Notes under the pieces: generated by a model
Database searches by the model: none
What the model was told of the DNA's origin: nothing
Seen by the model: only the letters and a program-made list of their open reading frames with translations
Program-made: the position numbers and the translations under genes
Shown: positions 9,986 to 19,334 of the stretch, piece after piece
How positions within the stretch are numbered: position 1 is the first letter of the stretch
How the letters are laid out: each line of letters starts with the position of its first letter
Source: Aquabacter sp. L1I39
GTDB taxonomy: Bacteria > Pseudomonadota > Alphaproteobacteria > Rhizobiales > Xanthobacteraceae
Assembly: GCF_017742835.1 (NCBI RefSeq)
Contig: NZ_CP072392.1
Coordinates: forward strand, 1,968,385-2,032,384
Direction: 5' to 3'
DNA length: 64,000 nt

Positions 9986-10687
9986 CTAGCCGCTGCCGGG
10001 ATTGTCGCGGAGCGCGCGCACCTCTTCCACCACCACTTCCTCCACCTCGGTGGCAAGGCCGGCCATGGTCTTCTCGATGAAGACCGGGAGCGGCATGGCG
10101 CGCGGGTCGCCGCTCTTCTTGATGAGGTCGGTGTCCACCCAGGGTGGGGCGATTTCCTGCACAGTGACCTTCGTGTCCCGCAGCATGAAGCGTTGCGACA
10201 GGGCATAGGAATGGAGCGCCGCCTTGGTGGCGGAATAGACCGCCGTGGTCGCCAGCGGCAGATAGGCCAGGATCGAGGTGTTGTGGATGATGGTCGCCCG
10301 CGGCTGTGCCTTCAGGTGCTTGATCAGCGCCGAGGTCAGCCGGATGGGGCCGAGCAGATTGGTGGCGATGATCGCCTGCGAGACGGCATCGTCGATGGCG
10401 CCGCCCGCATCATCGAAGGGCATGATGCCCGCATTGTTGATGAGCACGTTGAGGGCCGGATAATCCCGCACCAGCTCGCCGGCCACCCGCGCGATGTCCG
10501 CAGGGTCGGTGATATCGAGCACCACGCCTGCCATGCCCGGATTGGCTTGCGTGACCTCCTTGAGCAGCGCTGAGCGCCGCCCGGCAATGATCACCTGGTT
10601 TCCGAGGGCGTGGAACGCCTCCGCAAGGCCGCGCCCGATTCCGGAGGCGCCCCCGGTGATGAAAATGGTGTTGCCGGTCATTTGCAT
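9986..10687 (-). CDS. short-chain dehydrogenase/reductase (SDR), DltE/YdfG-like
   Basis: This 233-residue classical SDR has the NAD(P)-binding TGGASGIGRG near residue 11, NNAG at about 85-88 and the catalytic YSATK near 150, with an upstream serine in HNTSILAYLPL. It should oxidise or reduce a small alcohol or carbonyl compound; the substrate is unknown. It lies 80 bp downstream of a GlxA-type regulator on the same strand. Pairs of a DJ-1/AraC regulator with an SDR are common, so that regulator probably controls it. A second ATG two codons in (10681) is an equally possible start. Confidence 0.85.
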   Translation of the reverse strand: MQMTGNTIFITGGASGIGRGLAEAFHALGNQVIIAGRRSALLKEVTQANPGMAGVVLDITDPADIARVAGELVRDYPALNVLINNAGIMPFDDAGGAIDDAVSQAIIATNLLGPIRLTSALIKHLKAQPRATIIHNTSILAYLPLATTAVYSATKAALHSYALSQRFMLRDTKVTVQEIAPPWVDTDLIKKSGDPRAMPLPVFIEKTMAGLATEVEEVVVEEVRALRDNPGSG

Positions 10688-10767
10688 GGTGCCACCCGCT
10701 GGGTTCGATGTCGTGCGGGGACAATGGCGCAGAGGGCCTATGGCGCAAATGTCATATAAACGGCGAT

Positions 10768-11742
10768 TCAGGACATCAATGCGGAAGCCCTCTCCGGGGA
10801 CATGTTGCCCTCTGAGAGACGCCGCGTGCGCCGCAGGCTTTGCGGTGGGTGCCCGAAGAAACGCAGGAAGGCCCGCCGCATGCGGTCGCGGTCGGCGAAG
10901 CCCGTGTCCCGCGCCACCTCGTCCAGGGAATGGCGCCCCTCCTCCAGCATGAGCTTCGCCGCCTCCAGCCGCAGCCGCTCCACGGCCTTGGCGGGGGATT
11001 GGCCGGTCTCGTCCCGGAACACCCGGCTGAACTGGCGCGGACTGAGGCTGGCGGCGCCCGCCAGATCCTCCACCGAGAGCGCGCTGCGCAGGTTTTCCCT
11101 GGCGTAGATCAGCGCCCGCCGGACCCGGTCCGAGCGCGGCTCCAGTTCCAGCATGGCCGAAAACTGGGACTGGCCACCCGGCCGGCGGTGATACACCACC
11201 AGCCGCTGGGCGACGGTGCGGGCGAGGGCCGCATCATAATCGTCCTCGATCAGGGCAAGGGCCAGGTCGATGGCCGCGCTCATGCCCGCCGAGGTCCACA
11301 CATGGCCGTCCCGGACGAAGATGCGGTCGCTTTCCACCCGCACCGCTGGAAACCGGCTCTGTAGTGCACCGGCATGGGCCCAATGGGTGGTGGCCGTGCG
11401 CCCATCCAGAAGCCCGGCCTCCGCCAGGACGAAGGCGCCGGTGCACACACCCGCCACCCGCCGGGCGCGCGCGCCGGCTTCAGAAATGTAGGCGCGCAAA
11501 ACCGGAGAGACCGGGCGAGGGGTCAGCTCGCCCAGCACCATGAGCGTATCGGGAAACGCGCCCAGCGGTATGGTCTCGATGCGCACGCCCAGCGTGGAGC
11601 GCACCGGCCCGCCGTGAGCCGACATGACGCAAAGGCCATAGGCCTCTTCCCCCAGCGCCATATTGGCGAACTCGAACGCCGACAGGGCGGCGAGGCCCAT
11701 GACCTGGAAGCCATCCTCCATGATGAACCCCACCTGTCGCAT
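10768..11742 (-). CDS. GlxA-family transcriptional regulator (DJ-1/PfpI domain plus AraC HTH)
   Basis: This is a 324-residue two-domain regulator. Residues about 1-170 form a DJ-1/PfpI-like domain with the nucleophile-elbow cysteine in GVCTGAFVLAEAG. Residues about 215-315 carry two AraC helix-turn-helix units (LSVEDLAGAASLSPRQFSRVF and DEVARDTGFADRDRMRRAF). The DJ-1 part probably senses a metabolite, while the AraC part binds DNA. It is upstream of the SDR gene and separated from the next cluster by a perfect 11-bp hairpin at 11775-11805. Family membership is certain; the ligand is not known. Confidence 0.9.
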   Translation of the reverse strand: MRQVGFIMEDGFQVMGLAALSAFEFANMALGEEAYGLCVMSAHGGPVRSTLGVRIETIPLGAFPDTLMVLGELTPRPVSPVLRAYISEAGARARRVAGVCTGAFVLAEAGLLDGRTATTHWAHAGALQSRFPAVRVESDRIFVRDGHVWTSAGMSAAIDLALALIEDDYDAALARTVAQRLVVYHRRPGGQSQFSAMLELEPRSDRVRRALIYARENLRSALSVEDLAGAASLSPRQFSRVFRDETGQSPAKAVERLRLEAAKLMLEEGRHSLDEVARDTGFADRDRMRRAFLRFFGHPPQSLRRTRRLSEGNMSPERASALMS

Positions 11743-11774
11743 GGCGCTTCCTCCGAGGTGCGGCCGACGGCGGG

Positions 11775-11805
11775 CCGCCTGGCGCTCCGAATGGGCGCCA
11801 GGCGG
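11775..11805 (-). terminator. strong hairpin between ABC binding-protein gene and glxA-like gene
   Basis: CCGCCTGGCGC and GCGCCAGGCGG form a perfect 11-bp stem with a nine-base loop. It lies between two genes transcribed in the same direction and probably separates their transcripts. No T-run follows on the minus strand, so intrinsic termination would be weak, and mRNA 3'-end stabilisation is an alternative. Confidence 0.45.
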
Positions 11806-11902
11806 TTAATCCTGCCCGCAGGCTGCCATTTCTAAAGGCGTGCGGGCGGGGATGTCGAATGGGACGGCGCGCGCATCCGGACGCGCGGAGGCGCCGCGCC
11901 CC

Positions 11903-13111
11903 TCACTTCACCAAGGGACAGCCGCTTTCCGCCTCGGGAATGTAGGCCTCCTTGCCGGGGATGGTCTCGACCAGCGTGAGATAGTCCCACGGCCCCTTGG
12001 ACTGGGCCGGCTTCTTCACCTCGAACAGGTACATGTCGCCGAAGACGCGCCCATTCTTCCCGATGCGGGCATTCTTCATCATCATGTCGTTGACGGGCGT
12101 GGCGCGCATCTTTTCCGCAACCTTGTCGGCATCGTCGGTGCCCGTGTCCTTGACCGCCTGCAGGTAATGACGGACAGCCGAATAGACGCCGGCCTGGTTC
12201 ATGGACGGCTTGCGGCCGGTCTTCTCCTCGAACGTCTTCGACCAGGCCCGCGTTCCGTCATTCATGTCCCAGTAGAAGGAATTGGCCATGGTGAGCCCTT
12301 GCGCGACCGGCAGGGTCAAGGCGTGGATGTCGTTGATGTTCAAGAGAAGGCCCGCGAGGGTCTGGCCGCCCTGGGGCAAGCCGAATTCATTGGCCTGCTT
12401 TACGGAGTTGATGGTGTCGCCGCCGGCATTGGCGAGCGCCACCACCTTGGCCCCAGAGCCCTGCGCCTGGACCAGGAAGGAGGAGAAGTCGGAGGTGGCC
12501 AGCGGCACGCGGACCCCGCCCTTCACCGTGCCGCCCAGCGCCTTGACGGTCTTGCTGGCTTCCTCTTCCAGGGAATGGCCGAAGGCATAGTCGGCGGTGA
12601 TGAAAAACCAGGTCTTGTCGCCCTTGGCCACCAGCGCCCGCGCCGTTGCGGCGGAAACCGAATGGGTATCCCAGGTCCAGCTGAAGCCATAGGGGCTGCA
12701 GGCCTTGCCGGTCAGGTCCACCGCGCCGGGGCCGGACATGAGGAAGATGCGCTTACGCTCCTTTGTAATGCCCTGTACCGCCAGGGCGGCGGCGGAGTTG
12801 GGGACGTCGGCGATCACGTCCACCTGCTCGGTGTCCACCCACTTGCGGGCAATGCCGGCGGCGACATCGGCCTTGTTCTGGTGATCCGCCACGACGATCT
12901 CAATGGGAACGCCGTTGATGGCATTGCCGAACTCCTGCGCCGCGAGCCGCGCGGCCAGGGCCGAGCCCTCGCCATTGATGTCGGAATAGACGCCGGTGAG
13001 GTCCGACAGGACACCGATCTTGATCTTGCCGTCGGACATCTGGGCAAGAGCTGGCGCCGCCCATCCACTCAGTGCGGCGCCGAGCGCGACCGCGATCATC
13101 TGACCCTTCAT
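11903..13111 (-). CDS. ABC transporter substrate-binding protein, branched-chain amino acid (Liv) family
   Basis: This 402-residue periplasmic binding protein has a signal peptide, with probable cleavage after the ALA in GWAAPALAQ. The mature part starts KIKIGVLSDLTGVYSDINGEG, the usual opening of type-I periplasmic binding proteins. Family members bind amino acids, amides, aromatic acids or short carboxylates. There are no permease or ATPase genes beside it, so it must work with a transporter encoded elsewhere, or act as an orphan. It lies 45 bp downstream of the 3-hydroxybutyrate-dehydrogenase-like gene, apparently in the same sigma-54-dependent unit, which suggests a ligand related to that substrate. 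Confidence 0.9.
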   Translation of the reverse strand: MKGQMIAVALGAALSGWAAPALAQMSDGKIKIGVLSDLTGVYSDINGEGSALAARLAAQEFGNAINGVPIEIVVADHQNKADVAAGIARKWVDTEQVDVIADVPNSAAALAVQGITKERKRIFLMSGPGAVDLTGKACSPYGFSWTWDTHSVSAATARALVAKGDKTWFFITADYAFGHSLEEEASKTVKALGGTVKGGVRVPLATSDFSSFLVQAQGSGAKVVALANAGGDTINSVKQANEFGLPQGGQTLAGLLLNINDIHALTLPVAQGLTMANSFYWDMNDGTRAWSKTFEEKTGRKPSMNQAGVYSAVRHYLQAVKDTGTDDADKVAEKMRATPVNDMMMKNARIGKNGRVFGDMYLFEVKKPAQSKGPWDYLTLVETIPGKEAYIPEAESGCPLVK

Positions 13112-13156
13112 GTGTTTCTCCCTGCCTTGATTGTTATTGGGAATGTCGCGCGGGCC

Positions 13157-13936
13157 TCACCGCGCGGTGTAGCCTCCGTCCACCGGGAGCACGGCGCCGG
13201 TTACGCCCCCGGCGGCATCCGAGCATAGGAACACAACGGCAGCGGCAATCTCCTGCGCCGTGACGGGGCGCCGGATGGGCTGGTTCTCCAGGAAAACGCC
13301 TTGGATCACGGCTTCCGGATCGAGCCCGGTGACGCGCGCCTGGTCGGCCACCTGCATCTCGATGATGGGCGTCATCACCATGCCCGGGCAGACCACGTTG
13401 CAGGTGATGCCAGTCTGCGCCACCTCCAGCGCGATGGACCGCGTGAGGCCGACCAGGCCGTGCTTGGCCGCCACGTAGGCCGGCTTGTGCGGGGCACCCA
13501 CGAGACCCAAGGCCGAGGCGATGTTGACGATGCGGCCGAAGCCCCGGGTGGACATGGCCGGCACGACGGCCTTGCTGGCATGGAACGCGGCCGACAAATT
13601 GACCGCCAGCACTTGGTCCCACTTTTCTTCAGGAAAGTCGGCCAGCGGGGCCACATGCTGGATGCCGGCATTGTTGACGAGGATGTCCACTGGCCCGAGC
13701 GCGTTCGCCGCCTGTTCCATCAGGCCCCGGACGTCCGAAGGCTGGCTCATGTCCGCCGCGGCATAGGCGATGGTGCGCCCGGATGCCTCGGCCATTTCCC
13801 GGCGCGTCGCCTCGATTGCCGAAGGGTCGCCGAACCCATTGAGCATCACATTGCAGCCGGCCGCGGCAAGCGCGCTGGCGATGGCCTGGCCGATGCCGGA
13901 GGTGGAGCCCGTGACGACGGCGTTGCGACCCTTCAT
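13157..13936 (-). CDS. 3-hydroxybutyrate dehydrogenase-like SDR
   Basis: This is a 259-residue classical SDR with the cofactor site VTGSTSGIGQAIA, NNAGIQHV, a catalytic serine in NIASALG, the YVAAKHGLVGLTR active site and the C-terminal GGVTGAVLPVDGGYTAR. The IQHVAPLADFPEEKWD and PHKPAYVAAKHG patterns are typical of D-3-hydroxybutyrate dehydrogenases, which interconvert 3-hydroxybutyrate and acetoacetate with NAD+. The start at 13936 (MKGRNAVVTG) puts the nucleotide site at the normal position. A sigma-54 promoter about 170 bp upstream and a divergent sigma-54 activator gene indicate activator-dependent expression. A solitary ABC binding protein follows. Confidence 0.88.
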   Translation of the reverse strand: MKGRNAVVTGSTSGIGQAIASALAAAGCNVMLNGFGDPSAIEATRREMAEASGRTIAYAAADMSQPSDVRGLMEQAANALGPVDILVNNAGIQHVAPLADFPEEKWDQVLAVNLSAAFHASKAVVPAMSTRGFGRIVNIASALGLVGAPHKPAYVAAKHGLVGLTRSIALEVAQTGITCNVVCPGMVMTPIIEMQVADQARVTGLDPEAVIQGVFLENQPIRRPVTAQEIAAAVVFLCSDAAGGVTGAVLPVDGGYTAR

Positions 13937-14107
13937 GCGTTTGTCCTTCTTCTGCGGGGGGATTGCGGAACGGGTCCAGGACGCCGGCCGTGCTGGCCCT
14001 GGCCGGTGGCGTTCATTCTCCTGCCGGCGGCTGTGGCGCCGTCCGGACATGTCTTGCTGCGCTTGTTGTTGCTTCGCGGTGGGCGGGCGGCCCTGGAACA
14101 GTTTGTC

Positions 14108-14123
14108 AGCAAGGTGCATGCCA
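14108..14123 (-). promoter_or_regulatory. sigma-54 (-24/-12) promoter for the 3-hydroxybutyrate dehydrogenase unit
   Basis: On the minus strand the sequence is TGGCATGCACCTTGCT, with GG and GC separated by exactly ten bases and the consensus TGGCA and TTGCT elements. It points to the bdh-like gene and is divergent from a gene for a sigma-54 activator. The predicted transcription start near 14097 would leave a leader of about 160 bases. Confidence 0.8.
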
Positions 14124-14199
14124 GTGCGGCACGGGGCGCGAAGATGCAGCAATCCCAAGGACCCGCGGCCGACGCACCCACGGCCGCGCGTACCCTGAT

Positions 14200-14215
14200 G
14201 TCCAATATTCTGGAC
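14200..14215. promoter_or_regulatory. candidate upstream activator site 1
   Basis: GTCCA and TGGAC flank six bases. The element lies about 80 bp upstream of the -24 box, a usual distance for binding of a sigma-54 activator. The half-site TGTCC recurs in the second candidate site at 14279-14315. Confidence 0.45.
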
Positions 14216-14278
14216 CTTGCCGGGGCGTGCGGGCGGCAAGGATGTCTTGAACGGATTGAAGTGCAGTCTCGCCTGGTG

Positions 14279-14315
14279 TGTCCTGAAAGGAAACGAGCGT
14301 CCAGAACTCAGGACA
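14279..14315. promoter_or_regulatory. candidate upstream activator site 2 (long inverted repeat)
   Basis: TGTCCTGA and TCAGGACA form perfect eight-base arms around 21 bases. The element lies just before the activator gene start, so it could serve both as enhancer for the bdh-like unit and for autoregulation. Confidence 0.45.
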
Positions 14316-14332
14316 GGAGGAAGGAAACAGCA

Positions 14333-15766
14333 ATGCCCACCGATGCACAGGCCCGGCTTCTGGCTGCCCGGTCCCTCCTTGAAATGGTCGAGGAAATGAT
14401 CGATGGGGCCACCATCGTCGACGAGCGCGCGCGGGTGGTCTGGTTCAATCCCGGCCAATTGGCCCTGCTTGGTGGCGTGGCGCTGCGTGACGTGGTGGGT
14501 CAGGAGATCGAGCGGGTCATTCCCCACAGCCGCCTGCGTGAGGTGGTGGAGACCGGCCGTCCCCAGCCCCTCGACGTGATCCAATATGGCGACAAGACGC
14601 TCCTGGTCACCCGCCTGCCACTGCGCTCGGAGGCGGGCGAAATCATCGGCGCTTTTGCCTTCGCGCTTAAGAACAGCATTCCCCATCTGCGTCCCATTGC
14701 CGAGCGCGTTCACCACCTCCAAGCGCGGCTCGCGCGCATGGAGCAGGCGCTCTCCACCACCCGCTCCCACCGATACACAAGCGAGCAGATCCTGGGGGCG
14801 AGTCCGGCCATGCGCGAGGTGGGTCGTCTGCTGCGGCGGGCAGGGGAGGTGCGTTCGCCCGTCCTGCTGCTCGGCGAAACCGGAACCGGAAAGGAGATGG
14901 CGGCCCACGCCATCCACGCCGCCTCGGCCCGCGTCAATCGTCCGTTCGTCGCCATCAATGTGGCCGCCGTGCCGGAGAACCTGCTGGAAGCGGAATTCTT
15001 CGGGGTGGCGCCTGGAGCCTTTACCGGCGCCGCCCGCCAGCCGCGACCCGGCAAGTTCCAGATCGCCCATGAGGGGACGCTGTTCCTCGACGAGATCGGC
15101 GACATGCCCCTGACGCTTCAGGCCAAGCTCCTGCGGGCGCTCCAGGAGGGGGAAGTGGAGCCGGTCGGCTCCAACCAGCTTGCCCGCGTGGACGTGCGCA
15201 TCATCGCCGCCACCAGCCGACCCCTGGCAAAGATGGTGGAGGAGGGGCGCTTCCGGCAGGACCTTTATTACCGGCTGAATGTGCTCTCCGTCCGCCTGCC
15301 GCCCCTGCGGGAGCGGGAGGGGGACATCGGCCTCCTGGCATCCAAATTCTCAGAGCGCACTGCCAGGGCGCATGGCGTCGTTCGCCGCCCGATCACGCCG
15401 CAGGCGCAGTCTTTGCTGGAACGTCACTCCTGGCCCGGCAATGTGCGGGAACTGGCCAATGTCATCGAGCAGATCTATGTGCGCGCCGAGGGCGCCTCCA
15501 TCGCGGCGGGCGATGTGGCAGACGCGCTGGGAATCACCGTCGAACCCCCGCGCCACGAGCCCGCCCCGCCGGCAAGCAGATTGGCGGAGGCCTTGGCGGC
15601 GTTGGAGAAATCCATGATCGCCCAGACGCTCGGCCGCTGCGACACACGAGAAAGCGCGGCCCGGAGCCTCGGCCTGTCGCGCAGCAATCTCTACGCCAAG
15701 ATGCAGCGTCACGGGCTCACCGGGACCGGCGGAGGCCAGGGCGGCGCGGATGCGCCTGGGCTGTGA
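14333..15766 (+). CDS. sigma-54-dependent transcriptional activator with PAS-like sensor and Fis-type HTH
   Basis: This is a 477-residue NtrC-class activator. Residues 1-115 resemble a PAS sensor (MIDGATIVDERARVVWFNPGQ). The AAA+ domain has Walker A GETGTGKE at 181-188, GAFTGA at 228-233 (the sigma-54 contact loop) and Walker B LFLDEIGD at about 250-257. A Fis-type helix-turn-helix is at the C-terminus (ESAARSLGLSRSNLYAKMQRHG). There is no receiver domain, so it should respond to a ligand rather than to a kinase. The ATG at 14333 follows GGAGGAAGG. It is divergent from the bdh-like gene, which has a near-consensus -24/-12 promoter. Ligand candidates are hydroxybutyrate-related acids, as inference. 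Confidence 0.93.
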   Translation: MPTDAQARLLAARSLLEMVEEMIDGATIVDERARVVWFNPGQLALLGGVALRDVVGQEIERVIPHSRLREVVETGRPQPLDVIQYGDKTLLVTRLPLRSEAGEIIGAFAFALKNSIPHLRPIAERVHHLQARLARMEQALSTTRSHRYTSEQILGASPAMREVGRLLRRAGEVRSPVLLLGETGTGKEMAAHAIHAASARVNRPFVAINVAAVPENLLEAEFFGVAPGAFTGAARQPRPGKFQIAHEGTLFLDEIGDMPLTLQAKLLRALQEGEVEPVGSNQLARVDVRIIAATSRPLAKMVEEGRFRQDLYYRLNVLSVRLPPLREREGDIGLLASKFSERTARAHGVVRRPITPQAQSLLERHSWPGNVRELANVIEQIYVRAEGASIAAGDVADALGITVEPPRHEPAPPASRLAEALAALEKSMIAQTLGRCDTRESAARSLGLSRSNLYAKMQRHGLTGTGGGQGGADAPGL

Positions 15767-15879
15767 ATGGCTGTGGACATGTGACGCAAAGCCTTTACCG
15801 GCCAAGGTTCTAATCAACGGGGCGACGGCGGGCACAAAGGTGTGAACGTGCGGCCGTCGTGAAAGTTCCAAAAACCGTG

Positions 15880-15908
15880 TTGACACCCTGAAAGTGGGGT
15901 CCTATAAA
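15880..15908 (+). promoter_or_regulatory. very strong rRNA-type sigma-70 promoter without an rRNA gene
   Basis: TTGACA and TATAAA are separated by exactly 17 bases, followed by a GC-rich stretch beginning CCGCCCATCAACGACGGGC. This arrangement resembles Rhizobiales rRNA operon promoters with a stringent-control discriminator. No 16S sequence follows; the next gene is cysD, about 565 bases downstream. It may be a remnant of an rRNA operon, or may drive an unrecognised RNA or the cys operon. Confidence 0.6.
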
Positions 15909-15910
15909 CC

Positions 15911-16473
15911 GCCCATCAACGACGGGCTGCGGCCGCGAGTTCAGCGGCTGGTTCGCTACGACCGATGCGCCCACACCTTCTTCTCCGCCATCTGCATCGC
16001 CGCAACTGTCATCTTCTGGCTCTGATCAATGAGTCCTGAGCCTAGCCGCTGGCCAGTATCGACCGGCGAATCAACAGGAGGCCCGCGACGTCTGAACCGG
16101 CAGTTGCTATGCTGCTCTGGGACGTAGGCCTAAAGACTGGAGAGGCAAGGCGTGGGAGCGACCGACGTATCACAATTCTCCCGCGGAGATCCGAAGCGCG
16201 CTAATATTTAACAATCTTTCTATGTGTATTAAATAAAAATACAATCAGATCTTGCCTATCACGCGGGGCGATGTTACTTTTCTGCGTGGTTGCGCTTCAG
16301 CGGTTGCCTTCAGCGCATGTTTGGTTTTCACCCTTGCCTAACGCTAGGGGAGCTTTGTTCCTGAGAAAGTGAATTGCGACAGAAAGGTCGCCGCTGGCGT
16401 CGCGTCGCTCTGGCGTCAAGAAAAGCCGAGTTGCAGCCACCTCGTTTGACAAACATTTTTTTCTAAGGAGCCC
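15911..16473. other. long leader region before cysD, no gene recognised
   Basis: No convincing open frame or known RNA family is visible here. The stretch at about 16200-16260 is strongly AT-rich compared with its surroundings and could hold the normal cysD promoter. An AAGGAG ribosome site ends the region just before the cysD start. A small RNA starting near 15915 under the rRNA-type promoter is possible but unsupported. Confidence 0.4.
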
Positions 16474-17406
16474 ATGCTGACCTGCTCTCTTCCCCCCGGC
16501 CTGAGCCAACCGGATCTCACCCACCTGCAGCGGCTGGAAGCCGAGAGCATCCACATCATGCGCGAGGTGGTGGCCGAGGCGGAGAAGCCGGTCATGCTCT
16601 ATTCTGTGGGCAAGGACAGCGCGGTGATGCTGCATCTGGCCATGAAGGCCTTCGCCCCCGGCAAGCCGCCCTTCCCGCTCATGCACGTGAACACCACCTG
16701 GAAGTTCCGCGACATGATCACCTTTCGCGACCGGCGGGCGCGGGAGCTGGGTTTCGAGCTGATCGAGTGGATCAATCAGGACGGCCTCGAACGCGGCATC
16801 AATCCGTTCGACCATGGCGGCCTCTATACGGACGTGATGAAGACCGAGGCGCTGAAAGCCGCCCTCGACCATCACGGCTTCGATGTCGCCTTCGGCGGCG
16901 CGCGGCGGGACGAGGAGAAGAGCCGGGCCAAGGAGCGCATCTTCTCCTTCCGCGCCCCCGGCCATCGCTGGGACCCCAAGCAGCAGCGCCCCGAGCTCTG
17001 GCATCTCTACAATGCCCGCAAGAACAAGGGCGAGACCATCCGCGTCTTCCCTTTGTCCAATTGGACCGAGCTGGACATCTGGCAATATATCTACAAGGAA
17101 AACATCCCCATCGTGCCGCTCTATTTCGCGGCCGAGCGGCCGGTGGTGAATTATAACGGGCTCACCATCATGGTGGATGACGAACGCATGCGCATCCCGG
17201 ACGGCCAGCCCCCGCAGATGAAGTCCATCCGCTTCCGCACGCTCGGCTGCTACCCCCTGTCCGGCGCGGTGGAGAGCACGGCCCGCACCTTGCCGGAAGT
17301 CATCCAGGAAATGCTGCTCACCACCACATCCGAACGGCAGGGCCGCGCCATCGACCATGACAGCGCCGCCAGCATGGAGAAGAAGAAGCAGGAAGGGTAT
17401 TTCTGA
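16474..17406 (+). CDS. cysD: sulfate adenylyltransferase subunit 2
   Basis: This 310-residue PP-loop enzyme subunit makes adenosine 5'-phosphosulfate (APS) from ATP and sulfate, together with the GTPase subunit encoded next. The P-loop is [14 protein letters not shown], and the PAPS-reductase-like core continues with [27 protein letters not shown] and [15 protein letters not shown]. The start follows TAAGGAG. Its stop overlaps the cysNC start (TGATG), so the subunits are coupled. It is the first gene of the cysD-cysNC-cysQ operon for sulfate assimilation, and also supplies PAPS for possible sulfation. Confidence 0.96.
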   Translation: MLTCSLPPGLSQPDLTHLQRLEAESIHIMREVVAEAEKPVMLYSVGKDSAVMLHLAMKAFAPGKPPFPLMHVNTTWKFRDMITFRDRRARELGFELIEWINQDGLERGINPFDHGGLYTDVMKTEALKAALDHHGFDVAFGGARRDEEKSRAKERIFSFRAPGHRWDPKQQRPELWHLYNARKNKGETIRVFPLSNWTELDIWQYIYKENIPIVPLYFAAERPVVNYNGLTIMVDDERMRIPDGQPPQMKSIRFRTLGCYPLSGAVESTARTLPEVIQEMLLTTTSERQGRAIDHDSAASMEKKKQEGYF

Positions 17407-19334
17407 TGGCCCCCGTGGTTTACCAGGACCAGCAGGCCGACCTGCTTTCCACCGACATCGAAGCCTATCTGCGCCAGCACGAGCACAAGAGCCTCCTGCG
17501 CTTCATCACCTGCGGCTCGGTGGATGACGGCAAGTCCACGCTCATCGGCCGGCTGCTCTATGACAGCAAGATGATCTTCGAGGACCAGCTTGCGGCGCTG
17601 GAAGCCGATTCCAGGCGCATGGGCACGCAGGGCCAGAATATCGATTTCGCCCTGCTGGTGGATGGGCTGGCCGCCGAGCGCGAGCAGGGCATCACCATCG
17701 ATGTGGCCTATCGGTTCTTTTCCACCGCCCGCCGCAAGTTCATCGTCGCCGACACGCCCGGCCACGAGCAATATACCCGCAACATGGTCACCGGCGCCTC
17801 CACCGCGGACCTTGCGGTCATCCTCATCGATGCGCGGCGGGGCGTGCTGACCCAGACCCGGCGGCACTCCTATCTCGCCTCCCTGGTGGGCATCCGCCAT
17901 GTGGTGCTCGCCATCAACAAGATGGACCTGGTGAATTACAGCCAGGATGTCTTCAACCAGATCCTCGCCGACTACACGGCCTTTGCCGACCGCCTTCCCA
18001 TCGCAGACATCACCGCCATCCCCATCTCGGCGCTGGCGGGAGACAACATCACCGAAAAGAGCACAAACACCCCCTGGTATGAGGGGCCCACCCTCATGGG
18101 CCACCTGGAGAGCGTGGAGACGGTAAGTGACACCCGCTCGGCCTCCTTCCGCATGCCGGTGCAGTGGGTCAACCGGCCGAGCCATGAGTTTCGAGGCTTT
18201 TCCGGCTTCATCGCCACCGGCACCGTGGCGCCGGGGGATGTGGTGCGGGTGATGCCATCGGGCCGCCAGAGCACGGTGACGCGGGTTTATTTGGATGGCG
18301 ACCTGCCGGTGGGCGTCGCCGGCCAGTCGGTGACACTCACCCTCGCAGACGAGATCGATTGCAGCCGGGGCGACGTGATCACCGGCGTGGACGATCCGGC
18401 GGAGGTGTCCGACCAGTTCCAGACCACCATCATCTGGATGAACGAGACGCCCATGCTGCCGGGGCGGTCTTATCTGATGAAGATCGGCGCCAAGACCGTC
18501 ACCGCCTCCATCACCGCGCTCAAGCACAAGGTCAATGTCAACACGCTCGAGCACATGGCCGCCCGCCAGCTGGAGATGAACGAGATCGGCCAGTGCAACA
18601 TCTCGCTCAGCCAGGCCGTGGTGTTCGATGCCTACACGGACAATCGCGACACCGGCGGCTTCATCCTCATCGATCGCTTCACCAACGAAACGGTGGCCGC
18701 TGGCCTCGTCCATTTCGCCCTGCGCCGGGCGCAGAACATCCACTGGCAAGCGGTGGACCTCGACCGCAATACCCGGGCCCACCAGAAGAATCAGAAACCC
18801 TTCGTGCTGTGGTTCACCGGCCTCTCAGGCGCCGGCAAGTCCACCATCGCCAATCTGGTGGAACGGCGCCTGTTCGCCATGGGCAAGCACTCCTACATGC
18901 TGGACGGCGACAATGTGCGCCACGGCCTCAACCGCGACCTCGGCTTCACCGAGAGCGACCGGGTGGAGAATATCCGCCGGGTGGGCGAAGTGGCGCGGCT
19001 GATGGCCGATGCCGGCCTCATCGTGGTGGTGTCGTTCATCTCGCCGTTCCGCTCCGAACGGCAGATGGCCCGCGATCTGATGCCGGACGGCCAGTTCCTG
19101 GAAGTGTTCGTGGACGCCCCGCTGGCGGTGGTGGAGCAGCGCGACCCCAAGGGCCTCTACAAGAAGGCGCGGCGGGGTGAGATTGCCAATTTCACGGGCA
19201 TATCGAGCCCCTATGAGCCGCCGGAGAATCCGGACATTCATATCGAGAGCGCGACCCTTGCGCCGGAGGCCGCGGCGGAGCAGATCATCGCCGTGCTGGA
19301 GGCCCGCGGCCTGCTGCGCAGCGAGGAGATGTGA
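17406..19334 (+). CDS. cysNC: bifunctional sulfate adenylyltransferase GTPase subunit / adenylylsulfate kinase
   Basis: This is a 642-residue fusion. The N-terminal CysN part is an EF-Tu-like GTPase with [26 protein letters not shown] and NKMDLV, followed by beta-barrel domains. From about residue 460 the APS kinase (CysC) domain begins, with its own P-loop [14 protein letters not shown] and [18 protein letters not shown] hydrolysis drives APS formation, and the kinase turns APS into PAPS. The same fusion is called NodQ in rhizobia when linked to Nod-factor sulfation; no nod gene is present here. The stop overlaps the cysQ start. Confidence 0.95.
   Translation: MAPVVYQDQQADLLSTDIEAYLRQHEHKSLLRFITCGSVDDGKSTLIGRLLYDSKMIFEDQLAALEADSRRMGTQGQNIDFALLVDGLAAEREQGITIDVAYRFFSTARRKFIVADTPGHEQYTRNMVTGASTADLAVILIDARRGVLTQTRRHSYLASLVGIRHVVLAINKMDLVNYSQDVFNQILADYTAFADRLPIADITAIPISALAGDNITEKSTNTPWYEGPTLMGHLESVETVSDTRSASFRMPVQWVNRPSHEFRGFSGFIATGTVAPGDVVRVMPSGRQSTVTRVYLDGDLPVGVAGQSVTLTLADEIDCSRGDVITGVDDPAEVSDQFQTTIIWMNETPMLPGRSYLMKIGAKTVTASITALKHKVNVNTLEHMAARQLEMNEIGQCNISLSQAVVFDAYTDNRDTGGFILIDRFTNETVAAGLVHFALRRAQNIHWQAVDLDRNTRAHQKNQKPFVLWFTGLSGAGKSTIANLVERRLFAMGKHSYMLDGDNVRHGLNRDLGFTESDRVENIRRVGEVARLMADAGLIVVVSFISPFRSERQMARDLMPDGQFLEVFVDAPLAVVEQRDPKGLYKKARRGEIANFTGISSPYEPPENPDIHIESATLAPEAAAEQIIAVLEARGLLRSEEM

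Noticed and set aside
15911..16473. A 16S rRNA, tRNA or 6S RNA gene behind the rRNA-type promoter
   Set aside because: No conserved 16S or tRNA elements or 6S-like long central bulge could be recognised; only the promoter is supported.
17406..19334. cysNC read as NodQ, implying a Nod-factor sulfation locus
   Set aside because: There is no nodABC, nodH or other nod gene; the cysD and cysQ neighbours indicate general sulfate activation.
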